Origin: Chloroflexota bacterium
Lineage (GTDB): Bacteria; Chloroflexota; Anaerolineae; Aggregatilineales; Phototrophicaceae
Reading direction: 5' to 3'
Length of the DNA stretch: 5,915 bases
Assembly: GCA_003242205.1 (NCBI GenBank)
Contig: QGUR01000291.1
Coordinates: forward strand, 1-5,915
Shown here: one piece after another, positions 1 through 5,397 of the stretch
Layout: each line of letters opens with the position of its first letter
How positions within the stretch are numbered: position 1 is the stretch's first letter
Notes under the pieces: generated by a model
Databases searched by the model: none
The model's input: the letters and a program-made list of their open reading frames with translations, nothing else
Told to the model about the DNA's origin: nothing
Program-made: the position numbers and the translations under genes

Positions 1-50
1 CCTTTGTCGTGTCCTGTATCATCGCAGATGAGGATGGTTTCGGTATGCTT
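1..50 (-). pseudogene. Decayed or partial array unit lacking its ATG, running off the left edge
   Basis: The segment from about 76 down to 1 aligns with an array unit: the spacer with its GAGGA ribosome-site remnant (around 59-65), then a frame reading KHTETILICDDTGHDKG up to the edge. The expected ATG is AAG at 48-50, and I find no ATG, GTG or TTG in the same frame between it and the preceding stop. Glu-Thr-Ile and the Asp-x-Gly spacing of the family remain. It is probably a dead or non-canonical copy; a base error in the sequence at the start codon is an alternative. Its 3' end is outside the window. Confidence 0.5.
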
Positions 51-82
51 CTCAGGTGTCCTCAGAGGGAGGTTTCGATGTG

Positions 83-136
83 TTAAAGACTCGTGGGAAG
101 CAGGTCCTTCACGGGAGTTTCGTTCGTGCGAAGCAT
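83..136 (-). CDS. Diverged array ORF, 17 aa with retained Asn-Glu-Thr block
   Basis: The minus strand has GGAG six bases before an ATG (plus strand 143-146), then MLRTNETPVKDLLPTSL and TAA. The Asn-Glu-Thr block and the start region align with the array units, but the C-terminal half is unrelated to the AGNAAGGSR tail. It sits where the next unit would be expected, downstream of copy 8. It may be a diverged family member with a different C-terminal part, or a decaying copy that happens to keep an open frame. Only one copy exists here, so codon-level selection cannot be judged. Confidence 0.45.
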   Translation of the reverse strand: MLRTNETPVKDLLPTSL

Positions 137-170
137 CTTCGTCTCCAGGTCCAACCGGACCTTCAGTGTT

Positions 171-233
171 CTAGCGGCTGCCACCTGCGGCGTTGCCGGC
201 ATCAGCGCGAATGATGATGGTTTCGTTCTGCAT
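171..233 (-). CDS. Array peptide copy 8 (20 aa, main form), last of the conserved copies
   Basis: The frame encodes the main 20-residue peptide and ends in TAG. It is the only copy with GGT at Gly17, and has ATT at Ile8, so its differences are again silent. AGGAG is seven bases from the ATG (plus strand 241-245). Beyond its stop the regular spacer is lost and the array becomes diverged. A 6-bp hairpin (arms 147-152 and 157-162, AGGTCC/GGACCT) lies between this stop and the next small ORF. Function unknown. Confidence 0.75.
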   Translation of the reverse strand: MQNETIIIRADAGNAAGGSR

Positions 234-258
234 CTCAGGTCTCCTCAAGAGGTGGTGT

Positions 259-327
259 CTAACGGCTACCGCCTGCGGCGTTGCCGGCATTAGCGCGAAC
301 AACAATGGTTTCGTTGATGTGCTGCAT
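259..327 (-). CDS. Array peptide copy 7 (22 aa, His-Ile insertion form)
   Basis: The protein sequence is identical to copy 3 and ends in TAG. It differs from copy 3 only by silent changes: GGT at the second glycine of the Gly-Gly pair and CGT at the final arginine. The 26-nt spacer upstream (328-353) is identical to that of copy 3. AGGAG lies eight bases before the ATG. It is the second member of the duplicated main-form/longer-form pair. Confidence 0.75.
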   Translation of the reverse strand: MQHINETIVVRANAGNAAGGSR

Positions 328-353
328 TTCAGGTCTCCTCAAAGAAGCAATCT

Positions 354-416
354 TTAACGGCTACCGCCTGCGGCGTTACCGGCATCAGCACGGATGATGA
401 TGGTTTCGTTCTGCAT
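354..416 (-). CDS. Array peptide copy 6 (20 aa, main form)
   Basis: The sense codons are identical to copy 5, but the stop is TAA, as in copy 2. Like copy 2, it directly precedes a 22-residue copy, so the TAA plus the following spacer appear to travel as one block with the longer form. AGGAG is seven bases before the ATG (plus strand 424-428). Function unknown. Confidence 0.75.
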   Translation of the reverse strand: MQNETIIIRADAGNAAGGSR

Positions 417-441
417 CTCAGGTCTCCTCAAGAGGTGGTGT

Positions 442-504
442 CTAACGGCTACCGCCTGCGGCGTTACCGGCATCAGCACGGATGATGATGGTTTCGTTCT
501 GCAT
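442..504 (-). CDS. Array peptide copy 5 (20 aa, main form)
   Basis: The peptide is again MQNETIIIRADAGNAAGGSR, ending in TAG. Its silent differences are CGT at both arginines and GGT at Gly13 and Gly18, shared with copy 6 next to it, which suggests a recent local duplication or gene conversion. AGGAG is seven bases from the ATG (plus strand 512-516). Function unknown; the same inferences apply as for the other copies. Confidence 0.75.
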   Translation of the reverse strand: MQNETIIIRADAGNAAGGSR

Positions 505-529
505 CTCAGGTCTCCTCAAGAGGTGGTGT

Positions 530-592
530 CTAGCGGCTGCCGCCTGCGGCGTTGCCGGCATCAGCGCGGATGATGATGGTCTCGTTCTGCAT
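530..592 (-). CDS. Array peptide copy 4 (20 aa, main form)
   Basis: The frame encodes the main peptide, identical in protein sequence to copies 2, 5, 6 and 8, and ends in TAG. It is the only copy with GAG at Glu4, and it uses ATC at Ile8, CGC at both arginines and GGC at every variable glycine. AGGAG sits seven bases before the ATG (plus strand 600-604), in the invariant 25-nt spacer. All of its differences from the other main-form copies are silent. Function unknown. Confidence 0.75.
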   Translation of the reverse strand: MQNETIIIRADAGNAAGGSR

Positions 593-617
593 CTCAGGTC
601 TCCTCAAGAGGTGGTGT

Positions 618-686
618 CTAGCGGCTGCCGCCTGCGGCGTTGCCGGCATTAGCGCGAACAACAATGGTTTCGTTGATGTGCTGCAT
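618..686 (-). CDS. Array peptide copy 3 (22 aa, His-Ile insertion form)
   Basis: The frame has 22 codons and ends in TAG. It begins M-Q-H-I-N-E-T-I-V-V-R-A-N and continues with the common tail AGNAAGGSR. Relative to the main form it has His-Ile inserted after Gln2, Val-Val in place of the last two Ile, and Asn in place of Asp. The insertion is six bases, so the frame is preserved. AGGAG is followed by an eight-base gap to the ATG (plus strand 695-699). The upstream spacer is 26 nt and differs in its distal half from the main-type spacer. Keeping the frame and tail despite these changes supports a translated peptide. Confidence 0.75.
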   Translation of the reverse strand: MQHINETIVVRANAGNAAGGSR

Positions 687-712
687 TTCAGGTCTCCTCA
701 AAGAAGCAATCT

Positions 713-775
713 TTAACGGCTGCCGCCTGCGGCGTTGCCGGCATCAGCGCGAATGATGATGGTTTCGTTCTGCAT
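713..775 (-). CDS. Array peptide copy 2 (20 aa, main form)
   Basis: The frame encodes MQNETIIIRADAGNAAGGSR and ends in TAA, the stop used only by the two copies that directly precede a 22-residue copy. AGGAG lies seven bases before the ATG (plus strand 783-787). Codon choices distinguishing it from sister copies are ATT at Ile8 and CGT at Arg20, with GGC at all variable glycines. A longer frame with a TTG start at 914-916 also ends at this stop. It reads copy 1 in the wrong frame and has no comparable ribosome site, so the internal ATG at 773-775 is preferred. Function unknown. Confidence 0.75.
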   Translation of the reverse strand: MQNETIIIRADAGNAAGGSR

Positions 776-800
776 CTCAGGTCTCCTCAAGAGGTGGTGT

Positions 801-863
801 CTAGCGGCTGCCGCCTGCGGCGTTACCGGCATTAGCGCGAATGACGATGGTTTCGTTCTGCAT
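801..863 (-). CDS. Array peptide copy 1 (20 aa, V7/N11 variant), first in transcription order
   Basis: This is the promoter-proximal copy and encodes MQNETIVIRANAGNAAGGSR, ending in TAG. It differs from the main form by Ile7 to Val and Asp11 to Asn; both changes are also found in the 22-residue copies. Its ribosome site is a separate good one, GGAGG six bases before the ATG (plus strand 870-874), whereas the inner copies use AGGAG. The flank beyond about 870 is unrelated to the repeat, so this is the array boundary. The peptide has no cysteine, aromatic residue, signal peptide or membrane segment. It has a short Ile/Val-rich strand (residues 6-8) and a Gly/Ala/Asn-rich tail. I know no family with this sequence. 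An independent ribosome site on a conserved reading frame is the main support for real translation. Confidence 0.75.
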   Translation of the reverse strand: MQNETIVIRANAGNAAGGSR

Positions 864-966
864 CTCAAGCCTCCGTGGCAGAAATCAATGCTTGTGCTTG
901 CCGTAGATGCCACCAATGTATCAAGGGGGTGGCAACAAACTGCTTACCAGACGGAGGTAAAAATTA
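864..966 (-). promoter_or_regulatory. Leader region of the peptide array, with a dyad
   Basis: These roughly 100 bases lie between the terminator of the regulator gene and the first array start, so an array promoter would be expected here. I see no convincing -35/-10 pair. The region holds an inverted repeat with 7-bp arms, TGCCACC (908-914) and GGTGGCA (928-934), separated by 13 bases; it could be an operator or a 5' leader stem. The first array ribosome site, GGAGG, is at 870-874. That this region drives the array is inferred from position. Confidence 0.35.
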
Positions 967-991
967 AAAAGTCACCAATTCGGTGACTTTT
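967..991 (-). terminator. Rho-independent terminator of the regulator gene
   Basis: A perfect 10-bp inverted repeat, AAAAGTCACC (967-976) and GGTGACTTTT (982-991), encloses a 5-base loop. On the minus strand the stem runs into a T-rich stretch (TTTTTAATTTTT). It begins 36 bases after the regulator stop codon, so it should end that transcript and insulate the peptide array from read-through. On the plus strand the T run is shorter, so the minus direction is favoured. Confidence 0.85.
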
Positions 992-1027
992 CGCAAGAAA
1001 GCTGCCAGATGTGGGTGAAAAATAGGG

Positions 1028-4000
1028 TCAGTTCAAGAGTGAGCGCACCAGAGTCATGGTCTCTGATGACGGTTTGACTGCTAGTTCCTGCCACAACAAC
1101 TGCTGCAAATCATTGAGATGTGACAGGATTTTCTTCTTTTCGCCCTTTTGAGCGTAGCATGTCATGATGGCGCGGTGGATGTCTTCCCGATACGGGTCGA
1201 CAACCAGCGCCTGTTTGAAGACATTGATTGCGTGGCGGAAATCGCCGCGCGCGCGCGCGCACTCCCCCAGACCGACCAGAGCCTCAAGGTACATTTCGCG
1301 GAATGACTCACGCATCGGGTAGACCCAGTCGGCGTCGAGCGACGGAAGAAAGTCGCCGTGATAGAGGTTGACGGCCCGCTGCCACAGGTCTTCGGTACGG
1401 GCGTCACGCGGTGGCATCAGGCGCGCCTGCGAAGTTAACGTTTGCAGTTCTTGCGCGTCACATTGCAAATCGAGATCGGGATTGATCTGGTAATAACCGT
1501 CAACGAAGATGATGACGTTTTCGCCAAGCGCACGGCGCGCGCGATAGAGCGTGGTGTGGAAATTGGAGCGAACCTGCTTGGTGGCGCTATCGGGCCAGAA
1601 GACCAGGCTCAATTCTTCGCGAGTTTGCGGGCCGATGAACAGAAGATAAAGGAAGAGTTCGCGCGCGGCTGTGGCCCGCCACTCGCTGCTCGCCACCATT
1701 TTGCCATCGCGTTCGATGGCCTCCATGCCAAGCGTGTAAACGCGCAGACTGTAGGTGTTGACGGGGCCAAAGCCGGAGTCGCCCAGCCGTTCCGCCTCCC
1801 GTGGTGGCTGAACGGCGTGCAACGCCTTCAGTTCGTGCAATACCGCGCTGTTGGCGGGGGCGTGTTTTTCGACAAACGAGCGCAAAAACGAGGAGTGAAA
1901 GGCTTCGGCTGTAAACGGCTGCATGCTGCCGGCTAACTGGCCGACTCTCAGAGCCGTTTCCAAAAACTGGTGCGCGTCGCCCGGCACTCCATAACGGAGC
2001 GTCAATTCCGCGCGAATGGCGAGTACGCGCAGGCGCTCGAAGTGCGCGCCCATCTGGTCGAGTTCGCGGTCAACCATGTCCAACTGTTTCAGCGCTTGTT
2101 CGCGGTCGCCGTCGGCCATGCGTGCGGCGGCGCTCATGGCGCGGGCATGCACGCGTTCCAGCCCCAGACTATGCGAGTTCGCCAGCGCCTGTGCTTCGTC
2201 GGCAAATGCAATTGCGTCGGCAAAGCGGCCCTGCCAGCGCCGCAGCGTGGATGCGCTGATGAGCAGGGCGACCCGCAGCAGTGGTTCGCTGCTTCCGCTC
2301 AGTTCCAGAGCTTTGTTATACAGGCGGAACGCATTGTCAAAGATGCCCTGGTCGCGGTTGAGATCGCCGAGACTCCACAGTAGATAGCTTTCTGCCCGGC
2401 GGTCGAGCGCGCGCGCGGCGACGCTCAGGCCCTCCTCAAACGTCGCTTCTGCCTGCTTGTAATTGCTACGCAGATGGTAGTAAAACCCGAGGTTGTTCAA
2501 CGCCAGCGCCAGCCGCACGGGGCTGTTCAGCGAACGGCAGAGCGCAACAACTTCCTGCAAACAGGCTCCGGCTTCGTCGAGCCATCCAAGCTGCACGTAG
2601 GCGGTTTCAAGGTCCTGTAATGTGGCGGCCAGCGCGTAGCCATCGCCTTCAACGCGCAGAATCTCGACCGCTTCTTTGAGGTGTGTCACTGCGGCGTGTG
2701 CGTTGCCGAGGCGCATCTGCGTCAGGCCGAGCAGGGCCAGCCCGCGGGCCCGCAGGTTGCCGGGCAGGGCCTGCGACTCAAGCAGTTGCGTAGCCTGTCC
2801 CGCCGCTTCGTGGTTATGGCCCTTCAGAAAGTTGATCATCGCGCGCTGGAGATGCACGCTGTTGATGCCATCCACGTCGCCGCGCGAGACGAAACCGCGC
2901 TCGGCGTTGGTCAGGAAAGTTTCGGCCTCCGCATAGTTATAGCGGTCCGTGTGGATCATCGCGCAGGCGTATAGCAGCCGTGGAACTTCGACGTTCGTGT
3001 CTTCCAGCCGTTTGGCCCAGCGCAGCAGGGTTTCTGTCTTGCCTTGTGAAAAATAGGATAGAGCGACTTTTTCGGCGATGTCACCGGCACGGTCGACTTT
3101 GCCGGCTTCAACATAGTGGTCGAATGCAACATCAAGCTGATTGTTGTTCTCGAACCACTGCGCTGCCCGCAGGTGCAATTCCTGAAAGCGGTCCGGGTGG
3201 AAGGCGCGCAGCTGTCGCTGCAGGAAGTTACGGAATAGCGCGTGAAAGACCAGGCCGCCTGCCACACGGGAGAGAAACAGACTTCGATTTTGCGCTTCTT
3301 CCAGCCAGTAGGCGCTATCGCTAAGCTGAAGCGCCTGGCTGCATAACTCAGGCGTCAGCCGAGAGAGGGTGGAGCAGTCAAGTAAAAAATCGCGCAGGCC
3401 AGGCGATTGCGCGTACAGCATCGAATTGGCCAGCGCATCAAACAGCGCTTCTGGCCCTTTGCCGCCGCTCAGCATCACGCGTTCAAGCTCGCTGGGCAGG
3501 GGATAGAGCGCCAGAATGATACCCGCGGGCCAGCCTTCCAGACGCGATGTGAGTTCCGGCACGTCGATGGTCGTCTGGGTCAGGCCGAGCACTTTGACGG
3601 CCAGCGCCTGCACTTCGTCCGGCGTAAATTGGAGTTCCTGCTGGCCGATGGCCAACACCTCGCGCCGCGCGATCATTTCCGTCAGCGGCAAATCGGGCAA
3701 CATGCGGCTGATCAGGATCAGGTGGCAGTTGGACGGCAGGAACTGGACGAGCGTGCGCAGCCATGTCTCCGCAGAAGGCGAACCGGCCAGATTCTGAACG
3801 TCGTCAAAAATGAGAATAATGTCATTTTTCAGGTTTTCGCGCAGATGATTGGCGATGAGCGCGGCCAGCTCGGTGGCGCTGCCCCCCTGGATGGGTTTTA
3901 GCGTCTTGATGCTCGGCACGATGCGGGATAGCGCGGCGACGCATTGTTCGAACAGGTTGGGGACGTCCCGGTCGCGCTCCTCGATAGTGTGCCAGCCGAC

Positions 4001-4183
4001 AGGAAACCCGACCTGGCTGGCGAATTGAGCCGCAAGCGTCGTTTTGCCGTATCCGGGCGGGGCGCTGATCAGTGTGAGTTTGTATTCGAGCGCTGATTGA
4101 AGCTTTGCCAGAAGCCTCGGTCGCTCGATGGTGCCGCCCGCGCGAGGTATCTGCACGAAACTTCGTGAGTACGATACAGACAT
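1028..4183 (-). CDS. MalT-like NTPase/TPR transcriptional regulator with C-terminal OmpR-type winged helix and BTAD domain
   Basis: This 1051-residue protein is a one-polypeptide signal-transducing transcription factor, expected in the cytoplasm. Its N-terminal STAND-type NTPase has a Walker A, APPGYGKTT (41-49), a Walker B, IILIFDDVQ (122-130), a sensor-like LILISR (155-160) and the GWPAG motif (217-221) typical of MalT-like proteins. Residues about 335-790 form a helical TPR-type superhelix that probably receives the signal. Residues about 811-905 form an OmpR-type winged helix (recognition segment about 866-887), followed by a bacterial transcriptional activator domain (about 906-1050). 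MalT and LAL regulators end in a LuxR-type helix-turn-helix; here the output is of the AfsR/SARP type. The ATG at 4181-4183 is kept because the protein opens with the usual short lead-in (IERPRLLAKL) before the NTPase, although its ribosome site is weak. Ligand and target genes cannot be read from sequence; the tandem peptide array just downstream is a candidate by position only. Confidence 0.93.
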   Translation of the reverse strand: MSVSYSRSFVQIPRAGGTIERPRLLAKLQSALEYKLTLISAPPGYGKTTLAAQFASQVGFPVGWHTIEERDRDVPNLFEQCVAALSRIVPSIKTLKPIQGGSATELAALIANHLRENLKNDIILIFDDVQNLAGSPSAETWLRTLVQFLPSNCHLILISRMLPDLPLTEMIARREVLAIGQQELQFTPDEVQALAVKVLGLTQTTIDVPELTSRLEGWPAGIILALYPLPSELERVMLSGGKGPEALFDALANSMLYAQSPGLRDFLLDCSTLSRLTPELCSQALQLSDSAYWLEEAQNRSLFLSRVAGGLVFHALFRNFLQRQLRAFHPDRFQELHLRAAQWFENNNQLDVAFDHYVEAGKVDRAGDIAEKVALSYFSQGKTETLLRWAKRLEDTNVEVPRLLYACAMIHTDRYNYAEAETFLTNAERGFVSRGDVDGINSVHLQRAMINFLKGHNHEAAGQATQLLESQALPGNLRARGLALLGLTQMRLGNAHAAVTHLKEAVEILRVEGDGYALAATLQDLETAYVQLGWLDEAGACLQEVVALCRSLNSPVRLALALNNLGFYYHLRSNYKQAEATFEEGLSVAARALDRRAESYLLWSLGDLNRDQGIFDNAFRLYNKALELSGSSEPLLRVALLISASTLRRWQGRFADAIAFADEAQALANSHSLGLERVHARAMSAAARMADGDREQALKQLDMVDRELDQMGAHFERLRVLAIRAELTLRYGVPGDAHQFLETALRVGQLAGSMQPFTAEAFHSSFLRSFVEKHAPANSAVLHELKALHAVQPPREAERLGDSGFGPVNTYSLRVYTLGMEAIERDGKMVASSEWRATAARELFLYLLFIGPQTREELSLVFWPDSATKQVRSNFHTTLYRARRALGENVIIFVDGYYQINPDLDLQCDAQELQTLTSQARLMPPRDARTEDLWQRAVNLYHGDFLPSLDADWVYPMRESFREMYLEALVGLGECARARGDFRHAINVFKQALVVDPYREDIHRAIMTCYAQKGEKKKILSHLNDLQQLLWQELAVKPSSETMTLVRSLLN

Positions 4184-4223
4184 GTGGCTGTCGTCTCAAA
4201 ATCCTAAGTATGGTCTGCGGTTA

Positions 4224-4252
4224 ATAATATAGCATTTGCTCAATTTTGACAG
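4224..4252 (-). promoter_or_regulatory. Probable sigma-70-like promoter of the regulator gene
   Basis: On the minus strand, CTGTCA (4247-4252; four of six to TTGACA) and TATTAT (4224-4229; five of six to TATAAT) are 17 bases apart in an AT-rich stretch within an otherwise GC-rich region. Transcription would begin near 4217 and leave a leader of about 34 bases before the ATG. The call rests on consensus match and position only. Confidence 0.5.
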
Positions 4253-4324
4253 CATGAAGCGCAAGTTTTCAGACATCATAATAATCATTGCAAATCCACG
4301 CTTGGGACAGGGCAGCAATGCAGA

Positions 4325-4352
4325 ACGAGGCATACCATGTGATATGCCTCGT
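4325..4352 (-). terminator. 10-bp hairpin after the oxidoreductase gene, possible terminator
   Basis: ACGAGGCATA (4325-4334) and TATGCCTCGT (4343-4352) pair perfectly around an 8-base loop, starting 30 bases past the oxidoreductase stop. The stem would be stable in RNA, and the position suits a terminator or 3'-end stabiliser. Neither side is followed by a T tract, so it is not a standard intrinsic terminator; a symmetric operator for the regulator gene is an alternative. Confidence 0.4.
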
Positions 4353-4382
4353 AAAGGTAGTGTGTCTGACGGTAATACTTGC

Positions 4383-5360
4383 TTATGTCGTCGCGGGAAG
4401 CTGTTCGCGTAGTCTGGGTAAGATCTGTTCTCCATAGAAGTTGAAGAACCCTTCCTGATCCGGGCCGATCTGATGAATGTAGATATGGTCGAAACCGGCG
4501 TCGATGTACTTGTGAATCTGTTCGAGGTGGCGCTGCGGGTCATTGCCGCAGACGATAAACTCGGCGATCTTGTCTTCCGTCACCAGTTGGGAAGCCTGTT
4601 CAAAGTGGGCCGGCGTCGGTAGTTCCTGGCTTAATTCGCCGGGCAGCCCGGCATTCGGCCAGAGCTTGTGTGCCAGCTTGCGCGCTGCGGCCTCGCCCTC
4701 GCCATAGCAGACGGTCACCTGCCCGTATTTTGGCCGGTTGGTATCTTTCGCCTGCTCGAATAGCTGCACTATCTCTTCATCCGGGGCCGTGCTGATGAGG
4801 CCATCACCGAGTCGTCCAGCGATATTCGCCGCCTGTTTACCTGACGCCGCAATCATGATCGGAATGGGTGCTTCCGGTAGCGTGTAAAGACGCGCGTTTT
4901 CCACCGTATAGAAAGCGCCATAGAATGTCTTGTTGCCGCCTTCCCACAACAGGCGAATGACGTGAATCGCCTCTTCGAACATCTCCGAGCGCAAATCGAA
5001 CGGTGGCCAGTGATCGCCGAGGATGTGCTCGTTAAGATTTTCGCCTGTGCCCAGCCCAAGAAAGAATCGACCCGGCATCATCGCCGCCACGGTCGCTGCG
5101 GCCTGCGCGATGATGCCGGGATGAATGCGAATGATCGGGCAGGTGACGCCGGTCCCGACCTGCAGGCGTTTCGTGTTCATGGCAATGCCGCCGAGGACAC
5201 TCCACACGAACGGGCTATGTCCCTGCGCGTCAACCCATGGATGGAAGTGGTCGGAGACCAGCGCGAAGGTGAAGCCGGTTTCTTCTGCCATTTGGGCGTG
5301 GCGGACGAGATCGCGAGGCGCATGTTCTTCTGAGGAAATGGCATAGCCGAAGTTAACCAT
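4383..5360 (-). CDS. F420-dependent LLM-class oxidoreductase, glucose-6-phosphate dehydrogenase-like family
   Basis: The 325-residue product is a luciferase-like (TIM-barrel) enzyme that should use deazaflavin F420 in a cytoplasmic hydride-transfer reaction. It follows mycobacterial F420-dependent glucose-6-phosphate dehydrogenase along its length: SDHFHPW (36-42), GTGENLNE (104-111), the AASGKQAANIAGRLGDG region (171-187) and a matching C-terminal segment. Asp37, His38, Trp42 and Glu107 fall where the Fgd1 cofactor and active-site residues (Asp39, His40, Trp44, Glu109) lie. In contrast, the phosphate-binding Lys198, Lys259 and Arg283 of Fgd1, as I recall them, align with Asp194, Ser244 and Phe268. 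The true substrate is therefore probably not glucose 6-phosphate. The ATG at 5358-5360 follows an AAAGG ribosome site at suitable distance. The gene lies 80 bp after chaB on the same strand and may share its transcript. The family call is firm, the substrate unknown. Confidence 0.92.
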   Translation of the reverse strand: MVNFGYAISSEEHAPRDLVRHAQMAEETGFTFALVSDHFHPWVDAQGHSPFVWSVLGGIAMNTKRLQVGTGVTCPIIRIHPGIIAQAAATVAAMMPGRFFLGLGTGENLNEHILGDHWPPFDLRSEMFEEAIHVIRLLWEGGNKTFYGAFYTVENARLYTLPEAPIPIMIAASGKQAANIAGRLGDGLISTAPDEEIVQLFEQAKDTNRPKYGQVTVCYGEGEAAARKLAHKLWPNAGLPGELSQELPTPAHFEQASQLVTEDKIAEFIVCGNDPQRHLEQIHKYIDAGFDHIYIHQIGPDQEGFFNFYGEQILPRLREQLPATT

Positions 5361-5397
5361 GGTTGTGACCTTTCATATTCACCGGAGAACTGAATTG

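Larger units (their letters stand above)
171..863 (-). repeat. Tandem array of eight 88/95-bp units, each a complete mini-gene
   Basis: Eight head-to-tail units begin (plus-strand left ends) at 171, 259, 354, 442, 530, 618, 713 and 801. Unit lengths are 88, 95, 88, 88, 88, 95 and 88 bp; the last is bounded at 863 because its right flank differs. On the minus strand each unit holds a Shine-Dalgarno sequence, an ATG, 20 or 22 sense codons and TAG or TAA. In the five main-type (A) units with a standard flank, the 25-nt spacer between one stop and the next start is identical in every copy. The two longer (B) units share their own identical 26-nt spacer. Because 88 and 95 are not multiples of three, successive frames are offset, so each copy must be initiated separately. 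This is not a CRISPR array: nothing unique separates the units. The repeat structure is certain; translation of the units is a strong inference. Confidence 0.97.

Noticed and set aside
93..293. Plus-strand 66-residue ORF within the repeats
   Set aside because: It is an open frame opposite the minus-strand mini-genes. It has no good ribosome site, crosses from diverged into regular units, and is not repeated as a unit.
171..863. CRISPR array
   Set aside because: Units repeat over their full 88/95 bp with no unique spacers, and no repeat of CRISPR length alternates with variable sequence.
171..863. Coding repeat of one long repetitive protein
   Set aside because: Unit lengths leave remainders of 1 and 2 when divided by three, and every unit ends in a stop codon, so no continuous frame exists.
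171..863. Type I toxin-antitoxin repeats (Ldr/Ibs-like)
   Set aside because: Those toxins are strongly hydrophobic membrane peptides; here the peptides are polar with a Gly/Ala/Asn-rich tail and only three consecutive aliphatic residues.
713..916. Minus-strand 67-residue ORF with TTG start ending with array copy 2
   Set aside because: It reads copy 1 out of frame and only becomes the family peptide at the internal ATG (773-775), which has the real ribosome site.
735..986. Plus-strand 83-residue ORF
   Set aside because: It starts inside one array unit, runs through the array boundary and ends inside the regulator's terminator hairpin; it resembles no protein I recognise.
1246..1260. 15-base alternating CG run in the regulator gene
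   Set aside because: It encodes Ala-Arg-Ala-Arg in the BTAD region in frame, so it is explained by codon use; a Z-DNA or phase-variation role has no further support.
1442..3901. Several plus-strand ORFs of 86-164 residues opposite the regulator gene
   Set aside because: These are shadows of a long, GC-rich coding frame on the minus strand; none has a recognisable domain or a supporting ribosome site.
4962..5346. Plus-strand ORFs opposite the oxidoreductase gene
   Set aside because: They lie wholly inside a firmly identified enzyme gene on the other strand and show no family resemblance.
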